Assembly (NCBI RefSeq): GCF_000278155.1
Contig: NZ_JH725094.1
Location: 499,765-563,764 of the forward strand
Reading direction: 5' to 3'
Length of the DNA stretch: 64,000 bases
Source of the DNA: Bartonella doshiae NCTC 12862 = ATCC 700133
Lineage (GTDB): Bacteria > Pseudomonadota > Alphaproteobacteria > Rhizobiales > Rhizobiaceae
Shown here: positions 9,750 to 20,111 of the stretch, piece after piece
How the letters are laid out: each line of letters begins with the position of its first letter
Numbering within the stretch: position 1 is the first letter of the stretch
The notes under the pieces: model-generated
Databases searched by the model: none
What the model was told of the DNA's origin: nothing
Seen by the model: only the letters and a program-made list of their open reading frames with translations
Position numbers and translations under genes: made by a program

Positions 9750-11165
9750 TTATAGAATTTTTCCAGGATTCATAATCCCTAAAGGGTCGAGTTTTTGCTT
9801 AATCCCTTGCATAATGTCCAACGCAACAGGTGATTTGAATGTGCGAAGCTCTTCACGCTTAAGCTGACCAATTCCATGTTCTGCAGAAAATGCACCTTGA
9901 TAATACATTACTAAATTATGAATACAGCGATTCATGCGTGACCATAACTGCAAAAATTTGACAGAGTCAGCACTAATAGGTTGTGTAACATTATAATGCA
10001 GATTTCCATCACCCATATGGCCAAAACAAACAACGCGTGCACCAGGAGCAATATCTTCAACAATAAGAGCAGCCTCAGCTATAAACTCTGGAATAGAAGT
10101 AACAGGCAATGCAATATCGTGCTTAATGGAGCCTCCTGCTAACTTCTGTGCAGGCGATATACTTTCACGCAATTGCCAAAAAAAATTTTGCTGTTTTAAC
10201 GATTGTGCAATAACCGCATCTTCTATCACAGCACCATTTAAAGCCTCTTCCAAAATAATATTTAACACAGATAATGCCTCATTATTACCCCGCAATGACG
10301 AAATATTAATCAATACATACCATTCATGCTCTTGCTCAAAAGGAGATTTCTCACATTTCTTATAATCTAAAGCCATTTGCAAACTAAGTTTTCCCATAAG
10401 CTCAAAACCAGTCAACATTCCCCCTCCATGACATTGAGCGAGTGATAAAAACTCTAAAGCTTTAGCTGGACTACATAAGCCTACAAAAGCAACTGCTGTT
10501 CCTTTAGTCTTTGGAAAAATCTTCAAAACTGCCGCTGTTATAACACCTAAAGTGCCTTCCGCCCCAATAAACAGATTTTTCAAATCATAACCGCTATTAT
10601 CTTTCTTTACAAAACGCAAATCATCTAAAATACGACCGTCTGGCAAAACAACTTCCAAACCAAGACAAAGATCACGCATATTGCCGTAGGCTAAAACAGC
10701 CGTTCCTCCAGCGTTAGATGAAAGATTTCCTCCTATCTGACAGGAGCCTTCTGAAGCCAAAGAAAGGGGGAAAAAACGATCCAATTCATCTACTTTTCTC
10801 TGAAAATCCTGTAAAATAACACCAGCCTCCACCACAGCAAAATTACCTTCAAGATTTATACATCTCATCTTGTTTAAGCGTTCCATTGATAAAAGAACAC
10901 TGTTCCCATTCGCATCTGGCTGTTGACCGCCCACGAGACCTGTATTTCCCCCTTGAGGTACAATCGGTGTACATGTTTGACTAGCCAATTGCATGATTAA
11001 TGAAACTTCTGCAGTAGAAGATGGTCGTAAAAGCAATGGTGTTTTTCCATGAAAAAGCCCTCGCTCTTCAAGTAAATACGGTGCAATCAATGCCTGATCT
11101 GTTATAGCATGCGCTGAACCAACAATTTTTCTAAAGCTTTCAATTAAAATTTGCTCCATCTTCAT
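9750..11165 (-). CDS. FAD-linked D-2-hydroxyacid (D-2-hydroxyglutarate/D-lactate type) dehydrogenase
   Basis: 471-residue flavoprotein of the GlcD/D2HGDH family. The N-terminal FAD-binding PCMH domain shows PIVPQGGNTGLVGGQ (about 72-86) and EGSCQIGGNLSSNAGG (about 138-153). The C-terminal half carries the metal/substrate motif GHMGDGNLHYN and the ending AEHGIGQLKREEL then MNPGKIL. It oxidises a D-2-hydroxyacid and passes electrons to an acceptor; the exact substrate is uncertain, and D-2-hydroxyglutarate or D-lactate are both plausible. The start ATG overlaps the tsaC stop by four bases (ATGA), so it is the third gene of rnhB-tsaC-dehydrogenase and is probably translationally coupled. Confidence 0.85.
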   Translation of the reverse strand: MKMEQILIESFRKIVGSAHAITDQALIAPYLLEERGLFHGKTPLLLRPSSTAEVSLIMQLASQTCTPIVPQGGNTGLVGGQQPDANGNSVLLSMERLNKMRCINLEGNFAVVEAGVILQDFQRKVDELDRFFPLSLASEGSCQIGGNLSSNAGGTAVLAYGNMRDLCLGLEVVLPDGRILDDLRFVKKDNSGYDLKNLFIGAEGTLGVITAAVLKIFPKTKGTAVAFVGLCSPAKALEFLSLAQCHGGGMLTGFELMGKLSLQMALDYKKCEKSPFEQEHEWYVLINISSLRGNNEALSVLNIILEEALNGAVIEDAVIAQSLKQQNFFWQLRESISPAQKLAGGSIKHDIALPVTSIPEFIAEAALIVEDIAPGARVVCFGHMGDGNLHYNVTQPISADSVKFLQLWSRMNRCIHNLVMYYQGAFSAEHGIGQLKREELRTFKSPVALDIMQGIKQKLDPLGIMNPGKIL

Positions 11166-12124
11166 TTTTCCTTTGGAGCCGCGGCACGTATTAAACGATC
11201 ATTCATAGCCTCACCCAATCCATAAGACGGAATAGGTTCTACTGCAATACATTTCACTTTGAGTGAATCCAATTGCTTCATGTACTGAAATAAATGGGAT
11301 GCTGCCTCTTCCAAATGTCCACTCTCACTAAGATTTAAAACAGAAACAGCATTGTTAACACCTGCTATACGCTTAGGACCAAAAGCTAAAAGCGCTTCTC
11401 CACTTTCTACTTTTTGTACATTCAAACGAACTGCAGCATTGGGGGCATAATGTGATTTTAACATACCTGGCGCTTCAATTGCTGCTCGTTGATCCAGCCT
11501 CTGCAATGATTTTCCCGTGATTTTCTCAATTTCTTCAGCAGAAATTCCCCCCGGACGTAAAAGGTAAATATTTTTATCACAAACCTTAATAATCGTTGAT
11601 TCAAGCCCTATTCTAGAAGAACCTCCATCAAGTATTAAAGGTACAGAATCCCCCAAAGATGCAAAAACAGCTTGTGCTGAAGTTGGACTAAGACGTCCTG
11701 AGTGATTTGCACTAGGAGCAGCTAAAGGCCGACCAAAATATTCTACAACCTCCGCAAAACCACCCTCAGGAAAACGAATAGCCAATGTATCTAAACCAGA
11801 AGTGGTTAGAGGATGAATATCATGATGTGCCTTCAAAGGTAAGACAAATGTTAAAGGCCCTGGCCAAAAAACTTCCATTAATCGACGTGTAAGACTATCA
11901 ATTTCTACGTAACGCTCCGCCATGTCAACACCGCTTACATGCACAATAAGCGGATTAAACTGCGGTCGCTTCTTTGTATAAAAAATAGAAGCGACAGCCT
12001 TCCCATTGGTTGCATCACCCGCTAATCCATAGACGGTTTCTGTTGGTAAAGCCACTAACCTCCCCTGTTCAAGAAGTTTAATTGCCTCTTTTATCGAAGC
12101 ACTATTAAGAGGCAAAATCGTCAC
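11162..12124 (-). CDS. tsaC: L-threonylcarbamoyladenylate synthase (Sua5/YwlC type)
   Basis: Makes threonylcarbamoyl-AMP from threonine, bicarbonate and ATP for the t6A37 modification of ANN-decoding tRNAs. Residues 1-200 form the YrdC domain, with [13 protein letters not shown] and [13 protein letters not shown]. The Sua5-specific C-terminal domain begins near [13 protein letters not shown], giving 320 residues and the long, two-domain form. The start is a GTG at 12124 that overlaps the rnhB stop (GTGA), so coupling is likely. Its own stop overlaps the next start. Confidence 0.93.
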   Translation of the reverse strand: MTILPLNSASIKEAIKLLEQGRLVALPTETVYGLAGDATNGKAVASIFYTKKRPQFNPLIVHVSGVDMAERYVEIDSLTRRLMEVFWPGPLTFVLPLKAHHDIHPLTTSGLDTLAIRFPEGGFAEVVEYFGRPLAAPSANHSGRLSPTSAQAVFASLGDSVPLILDGGSSRIGLESTIIKVCDKNIYLLRPGGISAEEIEKITGKSLQRLDQRAAIEAPGMLKSHYAPNAAVRLNVQKVESGEALLAFGPKRIAGVNNAVSVLNLSESGHLEEAASHLFQYMKQLDSLKVKCIAVEPIPSYGLGEAMNDRLIRAAAPKEK

Positions 12125-12792
12125 GGTGTATCATCCTTGTAATGTTCTTTAAGTGGTGAAAAACTATAACGATGTAATCTCGCAACCGGACCATATTTAT
12201 TAAGAGCTGCACGATGAACTTGCGTTGCATAACCTACATGCTTCTCTAAACCATAAGCTTTATAAACTTGCCCCGCACATTCCATCATCCGATCACGCGT
12301 TACTTTGGCAATAATGGATGCTGCCGCAATTGAAACAGAACGCTGATCACCTTTAATCAAAGCAGTTGCTGGACATGGCAACTTAGAGGGAATATCACGT
12401 CCATCAAAGAGTACATAATCCGCTGGTACTGCTAATCCTATAATACAACGACGCATTGCTTCTAAGGTTGCTTTTCTAATATTTGACTGATCAATTGTAC
12501 GAGCGCAAAGACTGGCAATTGAAATTGCTAATGCACTTTGTAAAATTTCATTATAAAGCCTTTTACGTTGTATGATAGAAAGTCTTTTTGAATCATTCAA
12601 TCCATCCGGAATATGGTGCTTATTAAAAATAACTGCCGCTGTTACCACAGGTCCAGCAAGAGGACCACGTCCCACTTCATCAACACCTGCTATATGAAAA
12701 AAACCTTGTTTCTGCAAATCCAATTCACATGAAAAATCTGGTTGAAAAGGCAAATGAATCATCTTTGGTAAATCACAAATATAATCAAACAC
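12121..12792 (-). CDS. rnhB: Ribonuclease HII
   Basis: Cleaves the RNA strand of RNA-DNA hybrids and single ribonucleotides in DNA. The family signature [15 protein letters not shown] (about 37-51) supplies the first acidic pair. LFDGRD and the later [15 protein letters not shown] block carry the remaining conserved residues. It has 223 residues, slightly longer than the E. coli enzyme because of an N-terminal extension of about 25 residues. It is the first gene of an overlapping three-gene unit with tsaC and the FAD dehydrogenase. About 240 bases of non-coding DNA separate it from the end of ispE. Confidence 0.95.
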   Translation of the reverse strand: MFDYICDLPKMIHLPFQPDFSCELDLQKQGFFHIAGVDEVGRGPLAGPVVTAAVIFNKHHIPDGLNDSKRLSIIQRKRLYNEILQSALAISIASLCARTIDQSNIRKATLEAMRRCIIGLAVPADYVLFDGRDIPSKLPCPATALIKGDQRSVSIAAASIIAKVTRDRMMECAGQVYKAYGLEKHVGYATQVHRAALNKYGPVARLHRYSFSPLKEHYKDDTP

Positions 12793-13033
12793 ACAACAAT
12801 TTTACAGACGTTCTATTTTCTGAAACTCCTGTAGCAAGCTAAAGCACTTTGGTAAACTCTTGCAACAAATACAGTAATAACAAAATACAACTATAAAATA
12901 TCCTATACTGTTATTTTATTCCTCTTCTCAAGATTATTCTATTATGTCTCGATTTTATCTGAAAAATAAAACCAAGCATTCTCTTCATGGCACCTAACAA
13001 AAATGTTCCAAAACAAAATCTTTATCTTATCTA

Positions 13034-13942
13034 TCAAATATTTCCTAAGGTCATGATAGATTTTACAAACCATTTTGGATACATCGATTTAATAAAAAGA
13101 GCTGCTTGCTGTGCTTCTTGCCGGTCTTTAAAAATACCGAAACAAGTCGCCCCTGTCCCTGACATACGGGAAAAAAGAGCTCCACACGCATCTAATGTAG
13201 ATAATACTTCTGCTAATTGAGGTGCAATTTTTAATGCAGGAGTAAAAAGATCATTACGCGTTTCTTGTAAAACTTCAACCAATGAATCGACTGTTTTTAA
13301 AGCCATTGGATCAATTTTCAAAGGAGGGTTATTGCGTTTTTCCAAAGTTTTAAAAATAGCTTGTGTTGCAATTTGCTGACCATGATTAACTAACACCATG
13401 GCAACAGAACAAGCCTCTTTTAATCGCATGACGTTCTCACCAATTCCTTTAACAAAAAGAGGCTGCTGATATTCCAACCCCAAAAGACACATAGGAACAT
13501 CAGCACCAAGAACTAAACTCATTGCTGCTAACTTCTCACAAGAACAATCAAGATTCCATTGTTGACGCAATATGCTCATAACGCTGGCAGCATCACCAGA
13601 ACCACCACCAATCCCTGAAGCAACAGGTAATGTTTTAACAAGTTGAAAAAAAGCAGGTTTAGCACTTTCAGGAAATGTTTTGCGCATAAAATCACGTGCG
13701 CGAATAACCAAATTATCTGAATCAGAAATAAGCCCTCCCGCAAAGGGACCTGCTAAAACAAAATGATCATTTTCACACGGTGCATAACCCAAATAATCTC
13801 CGCTAAGACTAAAATAGACCAAACTTTCTATAAGATGATAACCATCAGTGCGCTCCCCCACAACATGCAAAGCTAAATTCAACTTAATGGGTGTAGATAT
13901 ATAAAAATGCCCTGTGAATGAAGCTTGTACATCTGATATCAT
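13034..13942 (-). CDS. ispE: 4-diphosphocytidyl-2-C-methyl-D-erythritol kinase
   Basis: GHMP-family kinase of the MEP (non-mevalonate) isoprenoid pathway; it phosphorylates CDP-methylerythritol. N-terminal [19 protein letters not shown] gives the substrate-binding region, and the GHMP ATP-binding loop [11 protein letters not shown] is at about 110-120. The C-terminal [13 protein letters not shown] is the third conserved motif. Its 302 residues fit the family. The start ATG overlaps the stop of an upstream 59-codon gene by four bases. The MEP pathway supplies the polyprenyl synthase at 16268. Confidence 0.95.
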   Translation of the reverse strand: MISDVQASFTGHFYISTPIKLNLALHVVGERTDGYHLIESLVYFSLSGDYLGYAPCENDHFVLAGPFAGGLISDSDNLVIRARDFMRKTFPESAKPAFFQLVKTLPVASGIGGGSGDAASVMSILRQQWNLDCSCEKLAAMSLVLGADVPMCLLGLEYQQPLFVKGIGENVMRLKEACSVAMVLVNHGQQIATQAIFKTLEKRNNPPLKIDPMALKTVDSLVEVLQETRNDLFTPALKIAPQLAEVLSTLDACGALFSRMSGTGATCFGIFKDRQEAQQAALFIKSMYPKWFVKSIMTLGNI

Positions 13943-14118
13943 CTGACGTAATATTCACCTGTATAAGGATCTTTGACTACTGTGCCTCTTTTCGCCATAT
14001 GGGGTTTTGCTTCTGTACAATAAACATTGCACAAGGCTTTCTGTAATCGCTTCCTAAATAAAAAATAAGCATGACAAGTCATCATACAAAACAAACTGAA
14101 TGTAATCACTTGTATCAT
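13939..14118 (-). CDS. Small membrane-anchored protein of unknown function, coupled to ispE
   Basis: 59-codon frame. The start ATG is at 14118, and TGA at 13939-13941 overlaps the ispE ATG (ATGA). The protein begins with a hydrophobic, probably membrane-spanning segment (residues 2-21, [12 protein letters not shown] then HAYFLF), followed by a basic RKRLQK stretch. It ends with a polar tail [19 protein letters not shown]. Three cysteines lie in the N-terminal half (11, 15, 30) and one at 34. A GAAGGA-like ribosome-binding site lies about 12 bases upstream, rather far. The ATGA overlap and the non-random tail support it as a gene; I do not recognise the family. Confidence 0.6.
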   Translation of the reverse strand: MIQVITFSLFCMMTCHAYFLFRKRLQKALCNVYCTEAKPHMAKRGTVVKDPYTGEYYVR

Positions 14119-14198
14119 TACAAGTCTTTTTCCTTCTCATACCTCTCTTTAGGCAAAATTTTCAACGAAACTGCACATCGACCAAATCTCTTTTTCTC

Positions 14199-15047
14199 TC
14201 ACAAACCATACCGTTGCCAAAGCGCCCGCTCCTGAGCAACCATAACTGCGCTATCAACCGCTGTATAAACCGCATCAGCAGTAATACCTGAAGGCGTTTT
14301 GGGTCCTAAAAAACTTTTTGGAGGAGAAATTAATCGCAGTTTTGTATCATGACCAAACCGCTCCTTAATAACAGAGCGCACATCATTCAACCCATCTATC
14401 AAACCAAGTTCAACACCTTTCTTTCCGCTCCAAAACATTCCTGTAAAAATATCTGGATCATTTGATAATTTTGTTGCACGACGCTCCTTAACCAAATCGA
14501 TAAAAGTTTTATGAACTTCAAGTTGCAAAGATTTCAAATGTTCAACATCCGCCTTCTTTTCAGGTTGAAATGGATCTAATGTAACCTTGTTTTTCCCTGC
14601 TGTATAAACACGCCGCTCAACACCAATTTTCTTTAGAAGCTCAGGAAAACCAAAAGACGCTGATATAACCCCTATAGAACCAACAATCGAAGAAGGATCA
14701 GCAAAAATTTCATCTCCAGCACAAGCAATCATGTAACCACCAGATGCTGCAACATCCTCAATAAAGACAAGAACTTGTTTATTTTTTTCCTCTGCCAAAT
14801 CACGAATACGCTTAAAAATAAAACGTGATTGCACCGGCGAACCACCAGGAGAATTAACTATAATTGCGACAGCCGGTGCTTTTTTGTATGCAAAAGCCTT
14901 ATCTAAAAGATTCGCACAACGGCTTAATGAAAGCGTACGTGCTATTGATGACGTTGAATCTATAATTGCCCCATGAAGGCGTATCACAGGAATCTCAAGT
15001 TTACCGGAACAAAAACGACATGGAACAAAATTTTTGATAATGTTCAT
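14199..15047 (-). CDS. S49-family (SppA/SohB-like) membrane-associated serine peptidase
   Basis: Single-domain S49 peptidase of about 282 residues, comparable to the short SppA form rather than the double-length E. coli enzyme. It probably degrades cleaved signal peptides or membrane fragments. Visible motifs are NSPGGSPVQSRFIF near residue 66 and VFIEDVAASGGYMIACAGD, whose AASGGY holds the nucleophilic Ser. Then comes IFADPSSIVGSIGVI. A strong AAGGAG lies at 15059-15064. It is 8 bases from a TTG (15050) and 11 from the ATG (15047), so either start could be used. No classical signal peptide is evident. Confidence 0.88.
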   Translation of the reverse strand: MNIIKNFVPCRFCSGKLEIPVIRLHGAIIDSTSSIARTLSLSRCANLLDKAFAYKKAPAVAIIVNSPGGSPVQSRFIFKRIRDLAEEKNKQVLVFIEDVAASGGYMIACAGDEIFADPSSIVGSIGVISASFGFPELLKKIGVERRVYTAGKNKVTLDPFQPEKKADVEHLKSLQLEVHKTFIDLVKERRATKLSNDPDIFTGMFWSGKKGVELGLIDGLNDVRSVIKERFGHDTKLRLISPPKSFLGPKTPSGITADAVYTAVDSAVMVAQERALWQRYGL

Positions 15048-15246
15048 CAAAATAAAATCTCCTTAAATAAATTAAGATCAATCAAACAAAAAAGGGCAAC
15101 AAAAAGGCAGGACGCGATAACATCCAAAAGCGCCAATAAAAATCCACATTGCAACTAGAAATAAAATCTCGCACAAAATTTAAAGTCTCCCTTTAAAATT
15201 AAAGATTCAGTTTCAAATTAAGCAATAAACTGGAAAACACAAGATA

Positions 15247-16038
15247 TCATTTAAAAAGTTCCCACAAGCTTATACACCCATTATTGATCGCATCAATGTG
15301 CGGTGAAAAAGCATGACTATCACCTTCATGCATCACCAACGCTGGCAATATCGATAAAGCCGCTCTGCTTCCCCGTTTTGCATAAAATAAAATACGAATT
15401 GCTGCCATTGCAGCACGCGCATGTATAGGGATTATACAGATATTACCAAACCGCCCTTCCAAAGCATGCAAAATATCAGTTAGCGATTGTGGACGCGCAA
15501 TTAACCCTAAATATCCGCCTGGTTTAATAATTGCGGCAGCACTTCGCAACCAATTATCAAACATCGATTCAGACATAACATGCGCTTCGCTCTTTTGTTC
15601 ATCAGGTGTTTTGCGATCAGCGGGATTATTAAAAGGGGGATTCATAATCGCAAAATCAAAACTATTATCTAGCAAACCAGCTTTTACGCGTGACTTTCCT
15701 TTGAAAGTAATATCTGCTTCTAGTAAACAAATTCGGTCAACAAATTTCTCATTTTGTTTTAGCATAAGCGTTTTTTGAGCATAGGATACCATAAAAGCTG
15801 ACCGTTCAACTAATGTAACATGAACCTCTAAGCAACGCGAAGCAACTGCCAATCCCGCAGCACCAGCACCAGCTCCTAAGTCAACAACTTTTCCCTTAAA
15901 ATTATTGGGAACTAAACCAGCTAATAACATAGCATCCATGCCAGACCGATGTCCCCGTTTACGCGGTTGAACCAAATAAAACTTCCCGCGATGAAAACTA
16001 TCAATTGTTTCATCACTATGATTCGTTGTTTTAACCAT
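15247..16038 (-). CDS. TrmN6-like N6-adenine methyltransferase (tRNA1(Val) A37 type)
   Basis: 263-residue class I SAM-dependent methyltransferase. SAM-binding motif I is KVVDLGAGAGAAGLAVASR (about 50-68). The catalytic motif IV is NPPFNNPADRKTPDEQKSEA, with the NPPF tetrad of N6-adenine or glutamine methylases, and its following residues match the YfiC/TrmN6 subgroup. It probably methylates an adenine of tRNA, but the exact target cannot be fixed from sequence. It is divergent from the polyprenyl synthase gene and about 200 bases upstream of the S49 peptidase on the same strand. Confidence 0.82.
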   Translation of the reverse strand: MVKTTNHSDETIDSFHRGKFYLVQPRKRGHRSGMDAMLLAGLVPNNFKGKVVDLGAGAGAAGLAVASRCLEVHVTLVERSAFMVSYAQKTLMLKQNEKFVDRICLLEADITFKGKSRVKAGLLDNSFDFAIMNPPFNNPADRKTPDEQKSEAHVMSESMFDNWLRSAAAIIKPGGYLGLIARPQSLTDILHALEGRFGNICIIPIHARAAMAAIRILFYAKRGSRAALSILPALVMHEGDSHAFSPHIDAINNGCISLWELFK

Positions 16039-16267
16039 TTGAACGACTCATTTTTCTTTATAAGCTGCTGTTTCCACAAAGCTGTTTCAAATTTCCCCAC
16101 ATATTTTTATAACATCAACTTCCCCCACAAAACACTCCTTGCAAATATCCATTCAAGACTTTCACTTTAAAGCAGTATCAAAGCTTGAGTCAAAACAAAT
16201 CCCCCTTTATGCTACAAACAAAATAGAATGCATATATACCCATTGCAATACTCTAGGAGAAAACATA

Positions 16268-17284
16268 TTGCGTGCTGCTACAAAATTAAATCAAATAACA
16301 AATCATCAAAACTCTCTACAATCCCTGATCAATCTTACCAAAAATGATATGGAGCGCGTAAATCAATTCATCCTTTCTATGGCAAAATCAGAAGTTGAAA
16401 TGATTCCTGAAATTTCCAACCACCTGATTTCATCAGGTGGAAAGCGGCTGCGCCCAATGATTACATTAGCTTCCGCTCATATGTTCGGTTATCAAAGTGA
16501 TGGGCATATTAAACTCGCAACAGCTGTTGAATTTATGCATACGGCAACTTTGTTACACGATGATGTGATCGATGAAAGTAATTTACGACGTGGAAAATCT
16601 ACTGCACGAATGATTTGGGGAAATCAAGCTAGCGTACTTGTTGGTGATTTTCTATTGGGACAAGCTTTTAAAATGATGGTTGACGTTGGTTCCATAGAAG
16701 CACTCTCCGTTCTAGCAAATGCTGCTGCAATTATTGCTGAAGGAGAAGTGATGCAACTTTCTGCCGCAAAAAATCTAAATACCAGCACTTCAGATTATCT
16801 CAAGATCATTAATGCAAAAACAGCAGCACTTTTTTCAGCTGCCGCTGAAGTTGGTCCAATTATTGCCGGTTATGGAGATAAAGAGCGTTCTGCATTACGC
16901 GAATATGGAACATTATTAGGATTTGCTTTTCAATTGATTGACGATGCTCTTGACTATGGAGGTTCTGCGCACAATCTAGGAAAAAATATAGGAGATGATT
17001 TCCGAGAAGGTAAAATCACAATGCCTGTTATACTTGCATATATACGTGGGAATGCCACGGAAAAAGTATTTTGGAAACAAGCTCTTGAAAACAACAATAA
17101 TAATGATGAAGCTTTTGAGCATGCGCAACACTTAATAGAAAAATACAATTGTCTCACAGAGACAATAGAACAAGCACGTATCTATGGAAAGCGTGCAACC
17201 GATGCTCTTTCTTCAATAAAAAAAGGACCTGCTCACAATGCTCTGATAAAAACTGTTGATTTTTGTATTGCGCGCGTAAACTAA
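16268..17284 (+). CDS. ispB: Long-chain trans-polyprenyl diphosphate synthase (ubiquinone side chain)
   Basis: Condenses isopentenyl diphosphate units into the octa- or decaprenyl tail for ubiquinone. The two Asp-rich motifs are LLHDDVIDESNLRRG and LIDDALDYGGSAHNLGKN. The upstream GGKRLRPMITLA is the IPP-binding region. The frame is open to an ATG at 16139, but that extension does not look conserved. A TTG at 16268 has AGGAGA at 16255-16260, seven bases away, and gives a 338-residue protein of normal size starting LRAATKLNQ. I therefore choose this TTG start. Whether the chain has 8 or 10 units cannot be read here. Confidence 0.93.
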   Translation: MRAATKLNQITNHQNSLQSLINLTKNDMERVNQFILSMAKSEVEMIPEISNHLISSGGKRLRPMITLASAHMFGYQSDGHIKLATAVEFMHTATLLHDDVIDESNLRRGKSTARMIWGNQASVLVGDFLLGQAFKMMVDVGSIEALSVLANAAAIIAEGEVMQLSAAKNLNTSTSDYLKIINAKTAALFSAAAEVGPIIAGYGDKERSALREYGTLLGFAFQLIDDALDYGGSAHNLGKNIGDDFREGKITMPVILAYIRGNATEKVFWKQALENNNNNDEAFEHAQHLIEKYNCLTETIEQARIYGKRATDALSSIKKGPAHNALIKTVDFCIARVN

Positions 17285-17378
17285 TTCTTTGCAAAAAGTA
17301 TAATATTTCTCACAAAAATTATTGGATATGATTTATAAACTGTACAATCAATTGATTATCTTAAAAAGGATTAGCTCT

Positions 17379-19067
17379 ATGCGCAGCGCAACAGTATCCC
17401 GCTTTTTTACTCTCTTTATTGCGGGTATCATGCTAATGCCATCACTAAGCTATAGCAAAATTAATACAGCTATCAATACAAGCTCATTTACAGGCGCTTA
17501 TTTGGCTGGAAGAATTGCAAATTACGAAAACAAGATAGATCTTGCCATCGATTATTTTCAACAGGCACTTGCTTATCAACCTGATAACATTGAAACACAA
17601 AAGGAACTCCTCGAGGTTATGCTCTCCGCGGGTTCTTTCAAAGAAGCTGTAAAACAAGCAAAAAAACTAAAAGAGCAAGATGTTATAACACCTTTTGTTT
17701 CCTTGACATTGTCGATAGAAAATCTCATTAGGAAAGATTATAAAAATGCCAGCCTTCTTTTGCAATTAAAAGCACCTCGCATACCCAATAATCCCGTACC
17801 TGAATTAATCGGTGCTTGGGCCACATTTGGGTCTGGACAAAAATCGCAAGCAATTGCTGACCTTGAAAAAATCAAAGGACCTGCTTGGTATAATCTTTTT
17901 ATAAGCTATCATCTTGCGCTCATGAACGATCTAGCTGAAAATACACAGGATGCAAAAAAGTATTTTATTCAAGCGCTCAATAATCGACAAGGCACACTTA
18001 TAGCTCCAAATACCTATGAACGCATTATCATAGCCTATGCCTCATTCCAGTTGCGTCACAAAATGCGTAATCAGGCTATTCAAACAATTAAGCACGGTGA
18101 ACAAATGTTGTCAGGACGTGAAGCACTGAAAAATATTCGAGAAAAAATCGAAAAAAGTGCTTCCCTCGAAATGTTGGTTAAAACACCTCAACAAGGAGCA
18201 GGTGAAGTATTGTATAATTTTGGGACAGCTCTTAGCCATAAAGATTCAGGGCGAATTGCACGTATTTTCCAACAGTTATCTTTCACCTTATATCCTCAAA
18301 ATGACGCAACACTATTCCAATTGGCAAACATTTCTGCTAGATTAGGCGATCCTCGTAAAGCTATTAAACTTTACCGTGCTTTACCACCACAATCCCCCTA
18401 TTATAAAGATGGACAGTTACAGCTTGCATTCCTTCTTGCAGATATTAATCACAATGAAGCTATCAAATTGCTGACATTCTTAAGGAAAAAATTCCCTCAT
18501 GATCGCCACATTTTGATAACGTTAGCAGCTATTTATATGCAAAATAATAAATTTTCTGAAGCTGCTAAAGTTTTAGATCGTACTATTGTGCAGATACAAA
18601 ATTTTCAACGAGATGATTGGAAACTCTTTTATCAACGTGGTATTGCTTTTGAACGTTTACAGAAATGGTCACAAGCCGAAATTGATTTACGAAAAGCACT
18701 TGAATTTTATCCTGATCAACCACAAATCCTTAATTATCTAGGATATTCGCTTGTTGAGCGTGATCAGAAACTTGAGGAATCATTGCGTATGCTACAAAAA
18801 GCCTCGGCATTGCAATCACAAAATAGTTACATTCTAGATTCTCTAGGTTGGGCCTATTATAAGCTTAAACAGTATGACCAAGCTGTTAAGATATTAGAAG
18901 AGGCTGTCAAATTACAACCCGAAGATCCAACATTGAATGATCATTTAGGTGATGCTTACTGGCAAGTCGGGCGAAAACGTGAAGCTGTATTTCAATGGAA
19001 TCATGCAATCGATGGAGAAGCAAAAAATTCCAAAAACATTCAAAAAAAACTGAAATTTGGCTTGTAA
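17379..19067 (+). CDS. Secreted TPR-repeat protein
   Basis: 562-residue protein with an N-terminal signal peptide (MRSATVSRFFTLFIAGIMLM, cleavage probably near SYSK). Then come many tetratricopeptide repeats, for example NYENKIDLAIDYFQQALAYQ and, near the C-terminus, ILDSLGWAYYKLKQYDQAVK followed by LNDHLGDAYWQVGRKREAVF. Such proteins act as periplasmic or outer-membrane scaffolds; the specific partner is unknown. The start ATG at 17379 is preceded by AAAGGA at a spacing of about 8; an earlier in-frame ATG at 17322 would bury the signal peptide. It follows ispB on the same strand by about 95 bases. Confidence 0.85.
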   Translation: MRSATVSRFFTLFIAGIMLMPSLSYSKINTAINTSSFTGAYLAGRIANYENKIDLAIDYFQQALAYQPDNIETQKELLEVMLSAGSFKEAVKQAKKLKEQDVITPFVSLTLSIENLIRKDYKNASLLLQLKAPRIPNNPVPELIGAWATFGSGQKSQAIADLEKIKGPAWYNLFISYHLALMNDLAENTQDAKKYFIQALNNRQGTLIAPNTYERIIIAYASFQLRHKMRNQAIQTIKHGEQMLSGREALKNIREKIEKSASLEMLVKTPQQGAGEVLYNFGTALSHKDSGRIARIFQQLSFTLYPQNDATLFQLANISARLGDPRKAIKLYRALPPQSPYYKDGQLQLAFLLADINHNEAIKLLTFLRKKFPHDRHILITLAAIYMQNNKFSEAAKVLDRTIVQIQNFQRDDWKLFYQRGIAFERLQKWSQAEIDLRKALEFYPDQPQILNYLGYSLVERDQKLEESLRMLQKASALQSQNSYILDSLGWAYYKLKQYDQAVKILEEAVKLQPEDPTLNDHLGDAYWQVGRKREAVFQWNHAIDGEAKNSKNIQKKLKFGL

Positions 19068-19166
19068 TAAACAACGGTGCTTGACCATAATCCTATGAAA
19101 CAATAGACAGGTATAAGACTAATTTTCTGGTTGCTATCTGTTAGTTGATATTAAAGAGTATAAAGC

Positions 19167-20111
19167 GTGGAATTACCTGAATATCTTAATCCTACACGTT
19201 CTTTTCAAGGGCTTATCCTAACTTTACAAAACTATTGGGCCCACTATGGATGTGCAATTCTACAACCTTACGATATGGAAGTCGGTGCTGGAACTTTTCA
19301 TCCAGCAACAACTTTACGTGCATTGGGACCACGCCCTTGGAAAGTTGCTTACGTCCAACCCTCTCGTCGTCCAGCAGATGGCCGATATGGTAAAAATCCG
19401 AATCGTTTACAGCACTATTATCAATTCCAAGTGCTTCTCAAACCTTCTCCACCAAATTTACAAGAGCTTTATATTAAATCGTTACAAGCCATTGGTCTTG
19501 ATACAAAACTGCACGATATTCGCTTTGTTGAAGATGATTGGGAAAGCCCAACTCTCGGGGCTTGGGGACTTGGATGGGAATGCTGGTGCGATGGAATGGA
19601 AGTCTCTCAATTCACTTACTTTCAACAAGTTTGCGGCATTGAATGCGCCCCAGTTTCAGGAGAACTTACTTACGGACTTGAGCGTTTAGCAATGTATATC
19701 CAAGGTGTTGATAACGTCTATGATCTCAATTTTAATGGTTTGGATGGAGAAAATCGTATAAGTTACAGAGATATTTTTCTGCAAGCAGAACAGGAATACT
19801 CATACTATAATTTCGAATTTGCTAACACCAAAATGCTTTATCAGCATTTTATCGATGCAGAATGTGAATGTATTGCACTGCTTGAAGCTGGAAAACCAAA
19901 TAAAGAACATGACTTGCATCTGTGTGTTTTTCCCGCTTATGACCAATGTATTAAAGCCAGCCATATCTTTAATCTTTTACAAGCTCGCGGTGTTATTTCT
20001 GTCACAGAACGACAAAGTTATATTCTTCGCGTTCGTGATCTCGCACGCCGCTGTGGAGAAGCTTTCTTGCTCACGGAAGCTGGTCAAATACATACAAAAG
20101 GAGAAGCCTAA
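19167..20111 (+). CDS. glyQ: Glycyl-tRNA synthetase alpha subunit
   Basis: Catalytic alpha chain of the heterotetrameric class IIc/d GlyRS. The 314-residue protein contains [19 protein letters not shown] near residue 20, the [14 protein letters not shown] active-site region, and the long conserved block [19 protein letters not shown] around residue 140. The start is a GTG at 19167, required to reach the normal MELPEYLNP-like N-terminus. The stop TAA shares one base with the glyS start (TAATG), so the two subunits are coupled for equal synthesis. Confidence 0.97.
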   Translation: MELPEYLNPTRSFQGLILTLQNYWAHYGCAILQPYDMEVGAGTFHPATTLRALGPRPWKVAYVQPSRRPADGRYGKNPNRLQHYYQFQVLLKPSPPNLQELYIKSLQAIGLDTKLHDIRFVEDDWESPTLGAWGLGWECWCDGMEVSQFTYFQQVCGIECAPVSGELTYGLERLAMYIQGVDNVYDLNFNGLDGENRISYRDIFLQAEQEYSYYNFEFANTKMLYQHFIDAECECIALLEAGKPNKEHDLHLCVFPAYDQCIKASHIFNLLQARGVISVTERQSYILRVRDLARRCGEAFLLTEAGQIHTKGEA

